Positions 8,737 through 17,204 of a DNA stretch of 43,318 nucleotides are shown piece by piece. Positions within the stretch are counted from its first letter, which is position 1. The number at the start of each line of letters is the position of its first letter. The translations under genes and the position numbers were made by a program. Below the pieces are notes generated by a model that saw nothing but the letters and a program-made list of their open reading frames with translations, did not search any database and was not told the DNA's origin. The stretch comes from an uncultured Flavobacteriales bacterium (lineage in GTDB: Bacteria > Bacteroidota > Bacteroidia > Flavobacteriales_D > Crocinitomicaceae): NCBI GenBank assembly GCA_913059205.1, contig CAJXRM010000016.1, positions 1 to 43,318 on the forward strand, read 5' to 3'.

Positions 8737-10434
8737 TCAATTAAACTTAATCGACTTCACAGGCTTAATACGCGTGATAACAATACTTGGGATTATTAAC
8801 GATGTGATACAAATTCCCAAGGTTGCAAGATTAAGAATTACCCAGTGGATAAAATTGATTTCTATTGGAACTTGAGTTAAATAATAAACCTCTGGATTTA
8901 AAGTAAATGCTCCCGTGTACTTTTGTATAAAACAAATTCCCAAACCAATAATATTTCCCCACAACATACCGCGACTGATTAGGAAGCCTGCCTGAATTAA
9001 AAATATTTTTCGAATGCTCCAGTTTGTTGCGCCCATCGCTTTCATCATTCCAATGAAATTTGAACGAATAAGAATCAAAACAAGAAGTGCAGAACCCATA
9101 TTAATAATTCCAATCAATATCATTAATGAAAGAATGATGATAACGTTAATGTCTAAGAAATCCAACCAAACAAAAATGTCCTTTTGATTTTCCATGATGC
9201 TCGTTGTTTTCAACAATTCATCGTATTTCGTGGGTATGAAATCAATTTTCTTTTTGACACGAATAAATACATCATCTAATTTCGTCCAATCCTTTATCAT
9301 AATTTCGAAACCGCCTACGTAATTGTCTGAACTCCCTTTTCCCTGTGTGATCTCGAACGTAATTGTTTTTTGACTGGCTTGAATTGAAAACTTAGTGCCA
9401 TTTTCATTTAAATAAGTGCGCTCAATTTCGCCGAATTCATTGAGTTTGAAGTCGCACGGCGAGTAGGCATTTCCTTTGATTGATATTTTCAAATAAGCTG
9501 TATCGGGAATGCTGGTGTCAATTTCATCTGAAGTAGGATTGCTCCAATAGTCAGCTGCTACTAATTGAATGAGAGTGTCTTTAAAAGGGCAAATTGTAAA
9601 ACCGGTGTAGGTGTCAAAACCATCTCCCCAGTCGTATTTAAAGTTACCGTTTCCGCCAGCAACATTTCCACGAATGATTAGTTGATTATTTGTTAGCGTA
9701 TCTGCAACCTCAATGGCAGCACTAATTCCCCAATCATTTAGTTCTTGAACAAGTTTTAAATCGCCAAGTATAAATTTTTTATCAAACTCTTCAAGACCGG
9801 TTTCATAAATACCTACTATAACAAACTCTCGTTTAACAGGTTGACTTTTTACGAAAAACGCGCCAATTGTGTCGTTCAAAGAATAATTTAAATCACGACA
9901 GATTTTTTTTGAAATTACGATGCGATTGTCTTTTTTATCTTTGGAATAATTCGGTAATTTTCCTTCAATTAAATGCGTTTTAAAGAAAGTCCAATCATAT
10001 CCTTCATCAACTCCTTTTACAATGGCTCCAAGTACATCTTGTTGAATTTCTGAAGTATCTTTTCCATTGGCAAGTTTGTACTTTCGTTCGTTTTTATCAG
10101 ATTGCAATAAAACAGGTTTGTAACCAACAGCTTGAATTGATTTAATTGACGCGTCTTTTTTGAGAAAATGAACAAAATCTTGATCTTTTCGAATGGCTTG
10201 ACTTTCAAAAACACTATTCTCACCAGATGCCATAATGAAAAGGTGAGAGCCAAATCCACTTATTTTTTGGCGCACTTCTTGCTGAAATCCTGACACAACA
10301 GCAATGGTAATTAAGTTAACTATAATTGCTAAGGCTATACTGATAATGGATATGCGCACGATAGGTTTGGAAACTTTCTTACCTTGTGCTACACTTTTAA
10401 GCGTTTTTTTAGATATGAAGTATTCGAATGCCAA
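8737..10434 (-). CDS. FtsX/LolC-like ABC transporter permease
   Basis: An inner-membrane protein with the MacB/FtsX layout: one N-terminal membrane helix (near IVRISIISIALAIIVNLITI), a long periplasmic domain, then three C-terminal helices forming the FtsX domain (first with IIILSLMILIGIINMG). Relatives export lipoproteins or act in envelope transport with a separate ATPase, which is not encoded nearby. The frame is open to an ATG at 10488 (583 residues). I prefer the TTG at 10434 (565 residues), because it puts the protein start two residues before the conserved EYFISKK, as in related flavobacterial permeases. The gene is divergent from namZ and their 5' ends clash. Confidence 0.8.
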   Translation of the reverse strand: MAFEYFISKKTLKSVAQGKKVSKPIVRISIISIALAIIVNLITIAVVSGFQQEVRQKISGFGSHLFIMASGENSVFESQAIRKDQDFVHFLKKDASIKSIQAVGYKPVLLQSDKNERKYKLANGKDTSEIQQDVLGAIVKGVDEGYDWTFFKTHLIEGKLPNYSKDKKDNRIVISKKICRDLNYSLNDTIGAFFVKSQPVKREFVIVGIYETGLEEFDKKFILGDLKLVQELNDWGISAAIEVADTLTNNQLIIRGNVAGGNGNFKYDWGDGFDTYTGFTICPFKDTLIQLVAADYWSNPTSDEIDTSIPDTAYLKISIKGNAYSPCDFKLNEFGEIERTYLNENGTKFSIQASQKTITFEITQGKGSSDNYVGGFEIMIKDWTKLDDVFIRVKKKIDFIPTKYDELLKTTSIMENQKDIFVWLDFLDINVIIILSLMILIGIINMGSALLVLILIRSNFIGMMKAMGATNWSIRKIFLIQAGFLISRGMLWGNIIGLGICFIQKYTGAFTLNPEVYYLTQVPIEINFIHWVILNLATLGICITSLIIPSIVITRIKPVKSIKFN

Positions 10435-11668
10435 TTTGCAATTTAGTTTTCGACTAAAGTACACAAAGGTTTTCTGCCTGAAAAGCATTTTTATTTTTTT
10501 GATTTCATCTTGTGGTTATGGGAATACGATTTCCGTAGCTACAGTTGATGATTCAAGCTCGACTATAAGTGGAAACGTCATACGCGTTGGGGCGCAAAAC
10601 ATGAGGAATATAGTGGCAGAATTGAAAGATAAGCGTGTGGGAATAGTTGGAAATCAAAGTTCATTAGTAGGAAATACACATTTGGTTGATACATTGCTGA
10701 ATTCTAAGGTAAATGTAATTCGTGTTTTTTCCCCGGAACATGGTTTTCGAGGTGATGCAGATGCAGGAGAAATTGTGTCAAACGGTCAGGATGCTAGAAC
10801 CGGTTTGACTATTATTTCGTTATATGGAAAAAATAAAAAGCCAAAAAAAGATCAGTTAGAAGGGATCGATGTGCTAATTTTTGATATTCAAGATGTTGGT
10901 GTTCGGTTCTATACATACATTTCTACCTTGCACTATGTGATGCAGGCATGTGCAGAGAACAATATCTCACTTATGGTGTTGGATCGTCCAAATCCAAATG
11001 GGCATTATGTTGATGGACCAATTCTGGACATGAAATTCTCATCTTTTGTTGGCATGCATCCTATTCCAATTGTTCATGGAATGACAATTGCCGAATATGC
11101 TCAAATGATTAATGGTGAAGGATGGCTTGGCGAGAATCTAAAATGTGATTTAACCGTAATTCCTTGCGAAGGTTACACGCATAATATGCCGTATTCATTG
11201 CCTGTTCCACCGTCACCAAATTTACGTTCGGATTTGTCCATCCAATTGTATCCAAGTCTTTGTTTATTGGAGGCAACAACCGTCTCGGTTGGAAGAGGAA
11301 CTGATTTTCCATTTGAGGTTTATGGTCACCCAGATTTCCCTGAGACCGATTTTGTGTACACACCAAAGTCAGGATTTGGGTCTAAAGATCCGAAACAAGA
11401 AGGAAAGAGATGCAACGGCTATCATTTAACTGATTCAATTTACCAGCGCATGTACAAATTGGACTTTAGTTTTTTAGTAAACGCGAATAAGCAATTGAAT
11501 GGTAAGTTATTCATTGATCGAGACAACTTCTTTAACCTGCTTTCTGGTAATGATGTTTTAATTGAGCAATTGAAACAAGGAAAGAGTGAACAGGAAATTC
11601 GCGCATCATGGGAACCAGGCTTGAGTGCGTTTAAGGAAAAGAGAAAGAAATATTTGCTTTATGATTGA
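10415..11668 (+). CDS. namZ: NamZ-like exo-beta-N-acetylmuramidase (DUF1343), lipoprotein
   Basis: Family GH171 enzyme expected to release terminal N-acetylmuramic acid from peptidoglycan fragments. The domain starts near GIVGNQSSLVG and includes the conserved SPEHGFRGDADAGE, FDIQDVGVRFYTY, LDRPNPNG, PPSPNL and GRGTDFPFEVYG blocks. Just before it is a lipoprotein-like signal ending FLISS-Cys (Cys codon at 10511), suggesting membrane anchoring. The start is uncertain. ATG 10415 gives 417 residues but overlaps the divergent permease. TTG 10436 or CTG 10478 would give shorter signal peptides. The frame is open from 10304, deep in the opposite gene, which is not credible. The purE gene follows after 76 bp. 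Confidence 0.87.
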   Translation: MKYSNANLQFSFRLKYTKVFCLKSIFIFLISSCGYGNTISVATVDDSSSTISGNVIRVGAQNMRNIVAELKDKRVGIVGNQSSLVGNTHLVDTLLNSKVNVIRVFSPEHGFRGDADAGEIVSNGQDARTGLTIISLYGKNKKPKKDQLEGIDVLIFDIQDVGVRFYTYISTLHYVMQACAENNISLMVLDRPNPNGHYVDGPILDMKFSSFVGMHPIPIVHGMTIAEYAQMINGEGWLGENLKCDLTVIPCEGYTHNMPYSLPVPPSPNLRSDLSIQLYPSLCLLEATTVSVGRGTDFPFEVYGHPDFPETDFVYTPKSGFGSKDPKQEGKRCNGYHLTDSIYQRMYKLDFSFLVNANKQLNGKLFIDRDNFFNLLSGNDVLIEQLKQGKSEQEIRASWEPGLSAFKEKRKKYLLYD

Positions 11669-11744
11669 TTTTCATGATCAATTGAAGTTCAGTCAAAATG
11701 GAATTGGTATTTTAGTATAGAATTTAAGAACAAACAGATAAGAA

Positions 11745-12251
11745 ATGGCAAAAGTTGGAATAATTATGGGGAGCATTTCGGATTTACCGATTATGCAGGA
11801 AGCGGCAAATATTTTAAAAGAGTTTAATATCGCCTTTGAAATGAATATCGTTTCGGCACACAGAACACCAGATTTAATGGTAGATTATGCACGAAACGCA
11901 CATAAACGAGGAGTGAATGTAATTATTGCAGGAGCTGGAGGAGCAGCTCATTTACCAGGAATGACTGCTTCATTAACAGCATTACCGGTAATTGGTGTTC
12001 CTATTAAATCGGCAAACTCGATAGATGGTTGGGATAGTATTTTATCTATTCTACAAATGCCAAATGGTATTCCAGTGGCAACAGTTGCGTTAAATGGAGC
12101 AAAAAATGCTGGAATTTTAGCGGTTAAAATTATTGGAGCGATGAATGATCAAGTTCAGGGACAATTATTGGAGTACATGGAAGACATGAAGGAAGCTGTA
12201 TTAAAAAGTGCAGAAGACTTAAACGACAATAATCGTAACTTGGACGTTTAG
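11745..12251 (+). CDS. purE: N5-carboxyaminoimidazole ribonucleotide mutase PurE
   Basis: Converts N5-CAIR to CAIR in purine synthesis. The 168 residues show the class I PurE motifs: GSISDLPIM at 9-17, SAHRTPD at 37-43 with the catalytic His39, and [12 protein letters not shown] at 62-73. The length is typical. The usual partner purK is not in this window. It ends 21 bp before a strong bidirectional terminator shared with the convergent kynA-like gene. Confidence 0.97.
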   Translation: MAKVGIIMGSISDLPIMQEAANILKEFNIAFEMNIVSAHRTPDLMVDYARNAHKRGVNVIIAGAGGAAHLPGMTASLTALPVIGVPIKSANSIDGWDSILSILQMPNGIPVATVALNGAKNAGILAVKIIGAMNDQVQGQLLEYMEDMKEAVLKSAEDLNDNNRNLDV

Positions 12252-12272
12252 CGAATTAAATACATCTAAAAT

Positions 12273-12305
12273 AAAAAAGGTTTCTCATTGTGAGAAACCT
12301 TTTTT
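12273..12305. terminator. Bidirectional terminator between purE and tryptophan dioxygenase
   Basis: A perfect hairpin with arms ending GGTTTCTCA / TGAGAAACC around a TTG loop, flanked by A-runs and T-runs on both sides, so it should terminate both converging genes. The TDO stop codon follows at 12307. Confidence 0.9.
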
Positions 12306-12306
12306 A

Positions 12307-13260
12307 TTAGACTACCACGTCCAAAATTAAATGGTCTTCAATATTGTCAATTCCCCAATTCTCTAGTTCATTTTCTGTCCATAATTCCGGAAAGAATATA
12401 CGACGTTGGTAACGTGGATGCATGTATTTTTGCCATTCACTTCCTCCTGTCGCCTCGGCACTTGTTTCACCACTGTTAAGGTATTTTTTTGCTGCATTTA
12501 AATGATGCATCACCCATTTTACGTTCACTGTATGGTCATAGTGGCGCATAGCGTTCACAAGCTGTACATTCTTTTGATCTGCTTCTGGAAGTGACTTAAA
12601 TTTAGTCCAAAGGTTGATTGTATTGTATTCTTCCATGAAGCTTAGAAACTCAACCTTATAGCGCTTGTCAAAATTGACCACTAGTTTATTTCGTTTGCCA
12701 GTTTTATGATCTATACCTGCAGCCTGCCAGTACAAATGGTCATATGCATGCGTGTATGGTGTATTTCTGTCAATCGTTTTTCTGAATCTAAAATCAATTA
12801 AATTGATTAATTCTGTTGATGCAAATTCAATTTTGCGGTATTGTGCACTTTGAAATCCACTTGCTGGAGTTAATGTATCTCTGAATTTCATGTATTGATC
12901 TACATCCATTCCATCACCCATAATGGTAAATGAATTCGATAGCATGTCAAAATAACGACTTACACGGTCTAAATGCTTCGAAAATTTTTCAGTTGAAATT
13001 GGATCTTCATGAGATACTTGATCAATTTCCCAAAGAATCATTTTAAACAATATTTCGTTGATTTGGTGGTACATAATAAATACCATCTCATCTTTTAAAA
13101 CCGTTCGTTGAGCTTGAAGTCCTAAAAGTGCATCTACCTGAATGTAATCCCAATAAGTTATTGGTTCGGCGTGTAACAGTCCCGACAAATGTACGTCCGG
13201 ATTTTGGCCCATTGCTTCGTACTTTTCATCTATTGCTTTTAGTAATTCTTCTCTGGTCAT
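12307..13260 (-). CDS. kynA: Tryptophan 2,3-dioxygenase (divergent Bacteroidota type)
   Basis: Haem enzyme that opens the indole ring of tryptophan to N-formylkynurenine. The 317 residues contain the family block MYHQINEILFKMILWEI (His65 matches the substrate-site histidine), RDTLTPASGFQSAQYRKIE (128-145 region) and the late TGGS at 271-274 that contacts substrate. The proximal haem histidine is probably within MRHYDHTV (238-245). It differs from the classical WRxRH form, so this is a diverged subgroup. No kynurenine formamidase or kynureninase is nearby. It is monocistronic or the last gene after the LytTR operon, on the same strand as hpd and hmgA. Confidence 0.88.
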   Translation of the reverse strand: MTREELLKAIDEKYEAMGQNPDVHLSGLLHAEPITYWDYIQVDALLGLQAQRTVLKDEMVFIMYHQINEILFKMILWEIDQVSHEDPISTEKFSKHLDRVSRYFDMLSNSFTIMGDGMDVDQYMKFRDTLTPASGFQSAQYRKIEFASTELINLIDFRFRKTIDRNTPYTHAYDHLYWQAAGIDHKTGKRNKLVVNFDKRYKVEFLSFMEEYNTINLWTKFKSLPEADQKNVQLVNAMRHYDHTVNVKWVMHHLNAAKKYLNSGETSAEATGGSEWQKYMHPRYQRRIFFPELWTENELENWGIDNIEDHLILDVVV

Positions 13261-13283
13261 TGTTTAAAATTAAATGATTTGTT

Positions 13284-13291
13284 CAAAATTA
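13284..13291 (-). promoter_or_regulatory. Tryptophan dioxygenase promoter -7 box
   Basis: On the minus strand TAATTTTG matches TAnnTTTG, 23 bp before the start codon. No matching -33 box was found. It implies the gene has its own promoter downstream of the regulator gene. Confidence 0.45.
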
Positions 13292-13328
13292 CGTAAAAAA
13301 TGAAGCCCATTTCATGATTTCCATCATA

Positions 13329-14063
13329 TTAAAGACCTAACGATTCTTTCAATTGTGCGTATGAATTGCGACTAATTGGAATTTTTGCTTGATTGGTGAG
13401 GGTGGCGTGGTAGCTGTTTTTTTCAAATGAGTCAATTCTGGTTAAAAAATTAACATTGATGATGTAAGATCGATGAATTCTCAGAAAATCCTTCGAGGAT
13501 AGAGATTTCTCGTAAAAGGTTAACGTTTTTTTCTTCAAATAGTATTTTTCAGCGGTATAGATCTTTACATAATCATCATACGCTTCTAGGTATAAAACAT
13601 CGGAGGTTGGTATAATATGAATTGTTCCTCCATCTTTAACTACAATACGTAATTTTTCATCTGGTTGTTTGTGCGCAATTTCATTTATTACAGAAGAAGT
13701 TGAAGAATTTGACTCGCTTAATTTCCACTTGTTAAATGCCAAATCAAAGCGTTCTTTTGAAAAAGGTTTTAACAAATAATCAATCGCGGACGCTTCAAAG
13801 GCTTTCAATGCATACTCATCAAATGCAGTGGTAAATATTACTGCTGGATTCGAATCTATAAGTTCCAACATTTCAAAACCATTGATTTTTGGCATTTGAA
13901 TGTCAAGAAAAATTAAATCGGGTTGATGTTCATCGATGGATTTAACTCCTTCAAATCCATTGTTGCAATCTGCTACTATTTCTATTTCGGCGCAATTTGC
14001 TAAATAAGCACGAACGATTGATCTTGCTAATGGTTCATCATCTATTATAATAACCTTTTTCAT
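13329..14063 (-). CDS. LytTR-family response regulator
   Basis: A DNA-binding response regulator of 244 residues. The receiver domain (about 1-118) has the acidic pair at Asp8-Asp9, the phosphoacceptor Asp54 in IFLDIQMP and Lys99 in LLKP. The LytTR DNA-binding domain occupies about 140-244 (LRIHRSYIINVNFL is the typical helix-strand block). Its start overlaps the kinase gene by 4 bp, so the pair is translationally coupled. LytTR proteins bind two direct repeats about 21 bp apart; such a pair is present upstream of this operon at 15891-15928. Confidence 0.95.
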   Translation of the reverse strand: MKKVIIIDDEPLARSIVRAYLANCAEIEIVADCNNGFEGVKSIDEHQPDLIFLDIQMPKINGFEMLELIDSNPAVIFTTAFDEYALKAFEASAIDYLLKPFSKERFDLAFNKWKLSESNSSTSSVINEIAHKQPDEKLRIVVKDGGTIHIIPTSDVLYLEAYDDYVKIYTAEKYYLKKKTLTFYEKSLSSKDFLRIHRSYIINVNFLTRIDSFEKNSYHATLTNQAKIPISRNSYAQLKESLGL

Positions 14064-15091
14064 TCTTGTGGTATGCTTAATTGAATTGTGAACAAATCTT
14101 CAGTTTTTTGAATTGTCATCAAATTATATTGATGATACAATATCTGCATTTTTTTCTCAATAGACACTAATCCATATCCTGTTCCTTTAGCAGATGAGCT
14201 TGTTAATGGGTCAAAAGGGTTGCTCATTGAAATAAGAAGTTGTTTGTTTTCAAATTCTGCCTTAATATCAATAGAAACATTATCAACGTTTCCATAAAGA
14301 CCGTATTTAACAGCGTTTTCAATTAACGGCTGAAGAATAAGATGAGGTAGTTTAAGGCCGAATAATTCATCTGGAATGGTATAGTTTACGATTAATCGAT
14401 CTCCAAATCGTACTTTTTCGATATCCGTATACAGTTTTAAATGTTTAATTTCTTCTTCTAAAGTAACGAGTTCACTCTGGTTTTCTTGAATGGAACCACG
14501 CATAAATTCAGACAATAAATGAACCATTTTTTGTGCTTCCTCGGGATTGCTTAGGGTTAATGCATTAATAGAATTTAAGCTGTTGAATAGAAAATGAGGT
14601 TGAAATTGTTGTTGTAAACTGTTCAATTGGATTTTAATTGAATCTCTTTCTTTTTCAATTTGTCGCTTATTGGCTTCATCAATTTCCATTTTTTGTTTTT
14701 GCGACCAATAAAAAATGAGGAGTATGGAAAGCAAAAAAAGAATAAACAACGCTTTTGGAATAAATGCATAACGCAGAATGTGAATTTCATATTTATCACC
14801 TGAAAAAAGCATCATTGAACTGTAATGATTTACCAATAGCACAATTGAGGAAAAGAGAACTATAGCACTAATGTTGGCAATGTTTAATGGTGAATTGGCA
14901 TGAAAAAAGCGTTGAATTGTTGAGATTAACTGATTGGCAACTAGAAGCATTAACAATAACGAAAGCATGTCAATTCCTGCATTTAGGTTTGAAAGCCCGA
15001 TGCCATCCATAAATAAATAATATATCACGCAAAATCCAGCAATTAGAATAATCACTGGACCTTGTTTCATAGAAATGATTGATTTCGACAT
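14060..15091 (-). CDS. LytS/YehU-type sensor histidine kinase
   Basis: Membrane histidine kinase of 343 residues, with about four membrane helices in residues 12-130 (among them VIILIAGFCVIYYLFM and ALFILFLLSILLIFYW) and little extracellular sequence. This is followed by a linker and the HisKA_7TM/His_kinase domain with QFQPHFLFNSLNSI (phosphorylated His166), the N-box near Asn259 (QPLIENAVKYGLYG) and GTGYGL at 303-308. It has no recognisable ligand-binding domain, so it may sense the membrane or the preceding LiaF-like protein. The stop overlaps the regulator gene start by 4 bp; the LiaF-like gene ends 1 bp before its start codon. Confidence 0.93.
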   Translation of the reverse strand: MSKSIISMKQGPVIILIAGFCVIYYLFMDGIGLSNLNAGIDMLSLLLMLLVANQLISTIQRFFHANSPLNIANISAIVLFSSIVLLVNHYSSMMLFSGDKYEIHILRYAFIPKALFILFLLSILLIFYWSQKQKMEIDEANKRQIEKERDSIKIQLNSLQQQFQPHFLFNSLNSINALTLSNPEEAQKMVHLLSEFMRGSIQENQSELVTLEEEIKHLKLYTDIEKVRFGDRLIVNYTIPDELFGLKLPHLILQPLIENAVKYGLYGNVDNVSIDIKAEFENKQLLISMSNPFDPLTSSSAKGTGYGLVSIEKKMQILYHQYNLMTIQKTEDLFTIQLSIPQE

Positions 15092-15092
15092 T

Positions 15093-15833
15093 CTAATAGC
15101 TAATTATTTTTACTCCTGCCATAAAACATGTCCCTGTCAATGTAAGTACTCTAATGTTTTCTTGTTCGATATTGTTTATTGTAGAACGTTTATCTTCAAC
15201 CGCTCCAAAAATACAGGTTACTTGAGATTCCACGCGCCAATTGGCAGGTACAATAAGTTTTAATTCGCCAAAAGCAGTTGAAGAGTTTATATTAATTGGC
15301 TTCTCCATATCCGCTTTTGTTAAGTTCAATTCAATTCCTCCAAAAGCAGTTGTAAAGTCACCTCCTTTAAATGTTTTGCTCACTACGTTCTTTTTAACAC
15401 CTCCAAAATAGGTTGAGGTAGAAATGAAATCATCCGAAGAAATGTCTTCAACCTCTTCAAACATTACGTCATGTCCGCTGAACTTTTTTTTTTGAAATAA
15501 ATTAGTTCCTTTTGAAATAGTCACAATCCCGAACAGAATAATCATTAACGGAAAGATTAAACCATCATCGATTCTTCCAGGGAAAATATCTTTAAATAGA
15601 AATACACCGCCAACAATAATTAATGTATAACCCCATATTTTTTTCCAATAGTGCTTATAAAGAGTCACAAAACCTATTGCAATAAGTGCTGTTTCCCATG
15701 AAATAAGCCATTTTGGTATTGCCGCTCCCATTCTTTCGGCTAAAAAAACCACACCAAATAGTATTAATAACGTTCCTGCTAAAACTTTTGATTTCTGATG
15801 ACGCAGTGGTATTCGTTTGTTTCTTCTTTCCAT
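15093..15833 (-). CDS. LiaF-like membrane protein (cell-envelope stress family)
   Basis: A 246-residue protein with a basic N-terminus, four predicted membrane helices in about residues 18-112 (VLAGTLLILFGVVFLAERMG is the first) and a soluble beta-strand C-terminal domain (about 135-246), whose repeated FGGVKKN / FGGIELNL / FGELKLIV pattern matches the LiaF C-terminal family. In Firmicutes LiaF inhibits its partner kinase until the envelope is stressed. Here it is the first gene of an operon with a LytS-type kinase and LytTR regulator, with one base between the LiaF stop and kinase start. A sensor or modulator role for that pair is inferred from this arrangement. Confidence 0.85.
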   Translation of the reverse strand: MERRNKRIPLRHQKSKVLAGTLLILFGVVFLAERMGAAIPKWLISWETALIAIGFVTLYKHYWKKIWGYTLIIVGGVFLFKDIFPGRIDDGLIFPLMIILFGIVTISKGTNLFQKKKFSGHDVMFEEVEDISSDDFISTSTYFGGVKKNVVSKTFKGGDFTTAFGGIELNLTKADMEKPININSSTAFGELKLIVPANWRVESQVTCIFGAVEDKRSTINNIEQENIRVLTLTGTCFMAGVKIISY

Positions 15834-15853
15834 AATTAGTTGTTTTGTTGAAT

Positions 15854-15861
15854 CAAATGTA
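15854..15861 (-). promoter_or_regulatory. LiaF-like operon promoter -7 box
   Basis: On the minus strand TACATTTG fits TAnnTTTG, 20 bp before the start codon. A TTTT with a 19-base spacer could serve as a weak -33 box, which would fit a promoter needing an activator. Confidence 0.55.
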
Positions 15862-15890
15862 ATGCGACAGTTTCGAGATTAAAAGAACAA

Positions 15891-15928
15891 TTCGGTGAAG
15901 TGTATCTATTTTTCGGTGAATGGTATCT
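15891..15928 (-). promoter_or_regulatory. Tandem direct repeats, candidate LytTR operator
   Basis: Two 17-bp copies, TTCGGTGAAGTGTATCT (15891-15907) and TTCGGTGAATGGTATCT (15912-15928) on the plus strand, differ at two positions and repeat with an exact 21-bp period. They lie about 45-80 bases upstream of the predicted start of the LiaF-like/kinase/LytTR operon. The known LytTR regulators BtsR and YpdB also bind direct repeats with about 21-bp period, so autoregulation is a reasonable inference. Confidence 0.65.
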
Positions 15929-15951
15929 GCAGAAGCGTCATGTTCATCTAT

Positions 15952-15984
15952 CAAAAAAAAATCCCGATAACAGCTTATCGGGAT
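15952..15984 (-). terminator. Terminator of the hmgA-hpd operon
   Basis: A perfect 10-bp hairpin, ATCCCGATAA / TTATCGGGAT, around a 4-base loop. Read on the minus strand it is followed by a T-run, so it ends transcription 22 bases past the hpd stop and insulates the LiaF-like operon. Confidence 0.92.
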
Positions 15985-16006
15985 CCAATTTTAATTCATT
16001 AAAGAT

Positions 16007-17173
16007 CTAGAGTGTTCCTCTTTTCTCTTGCTCTCTTTCAATTGATTCAAAAAGAGCCTTAAAGTTTCCTGCTCCAAAACCTCGAGCTCCCATACGTTGA
16101 ATGATTTCAAAAAACAAAGTTGGACGATCTTCCAAAGGCTTTGTGAAGATTTGCAACAAATAACCTTCTTCATCTGCGTCAATCATAATTCCAAGAGCCA
16201 TTAATTTCTCAATGTCTTCCTGTAATTCATGGTTGTGCGCTTCTAAACGAAGTGGAACTGCCTTATAGTATTCTTCAGGAGGTGTGGACAAGAATTCTAT
16301 ACCACGACTTCTTAAATCGGCAACCGTTTTTATAATATCATCTGTTGCAACAGCAATATGTTGTACCCCAGGTCCTTCATAGAAATCCAAGTACTCTTCA
16401 ATTTGAGAACGTTTTTTACCTTCTGCCGGTTCGTTAATTGGGAATTTAATTCTCCCATTTCCATTCGACATTACTTTCGACATTAATGCAGAATATTCCG
16501 TGTGTATTTGTTTATCATCAAACGATAAGAAGTTAACGAATCCCATTACATCTTCGTACCATTTAACCCAAGTATTCATTTCGTTCCATCCAACATTACC
16601 TACCATATGGTCGATAAACTTTAATCCTGTTGGCGCTGGATTGTAATCCGACTCCCATTTTTGGTAACCTGGAAGAAATTCTCCCTTGTAATTTTTACGC
16701 TCAACAAACATGTGAACCGTTTCGCCATAGGTATAAATACCTGCTCGAACAACTTCACCATGCTCATCAGTTTCAACTGTTGGCTCCATGTAAGATTTAG
16801 CTCCACGCTTTATAGTTTCTTCATATGCACTTCGTGCGTTGTCAACCCATAAAGCAACAATTTTCACTCCATCTCCGTGTTTTTTTACATGTTCTCCAAT
16901 TGGTGAATCGCTGTTTAAAGCTGTCGTTAAAACGATGCGGATTTTATCTTGTTTTAGCACGTATGAAGCGCGATCTCTCATGCCAGTCTCTAATCCTGCG
17001 TATGCATGAGATTGAAAACCAAAAGCAGTTTTATAGAAATGAGCTGCTTGTTTCGCATTACCTACATAAAATTCAACGTAATCTGTTCCCAGAAGAGGTA
17101 AGAAGTCTTGTGCTCCTTCAAATATTTTTTCCAAACCGTATTCTACGTTCTTTGGTGACGTTTTTTCTGACAT
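16007..17173 (-). CDS. hpd: 4-hydroxyphenylpyruvate dioxygenase
   Basis: Fe(II) enzyme turning 4-hydroxyphenylpyruvate into homogentisate in tyrosine and phenylalanine breakdown. The 388 residues form two vicinal-oxygen-chelate halves. The iron ligands appear as His189 (FIDHMVGNV), His272 (GVQHIAVATDDI) and Glu356 (LFFEIIQR), and the C-terminal GARGFGAGNFKALFE that closes the active site is present. The size is typical. It follows hmgA by 31 bp on the same strand and is followed by a strong terminator, so the two make one short operon. Confidence 0.97.
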   Translation of the reverse strand: MSEKTSPKNVEYGLEKIFEGAQDFLPLLGTDYVEFYVGNAKQAAHFYKTAFGFQSHAYAGLETGMRDRASYVLKQDKIRIVLTTALNSDSPIGEHVKKHGDGVKIVALWVDNARSAYEETIKRGAKSYMEPTVETDEHGEVVRAGIYTYGETVHMFVERKNYKGEFLPGYQKWESDYNPAPTGLKFIDHMVGNVGWNEMNTWVKWYEDVMGFVNFLSFDDKQIHTEYSALMSKVMSNGNGRIKFPINEPAEGKKRSQIEEYLDFYEGPGVQHIAVATDDIIKTVADLRSRGIEFLSTPPEEYYKAVPLRLEAHNHELQEDIEKLMALGIMIDADEEGYLLQIFTKPLEDRPTLFFEIIQRMGARGFGAGNFKALFESIEREQEKRGTL

Positions 17174-17204
17174 TTAATTTAATTTAAAGTATTAATAGTT
17201 TTAA

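Noticed and set aside
10304..10414. Longest start of the NamZ-like frame
   Set aside because: It would lie deep inside the oppositely oriented permease and place the lipoprotein signal in the middle of the protein.
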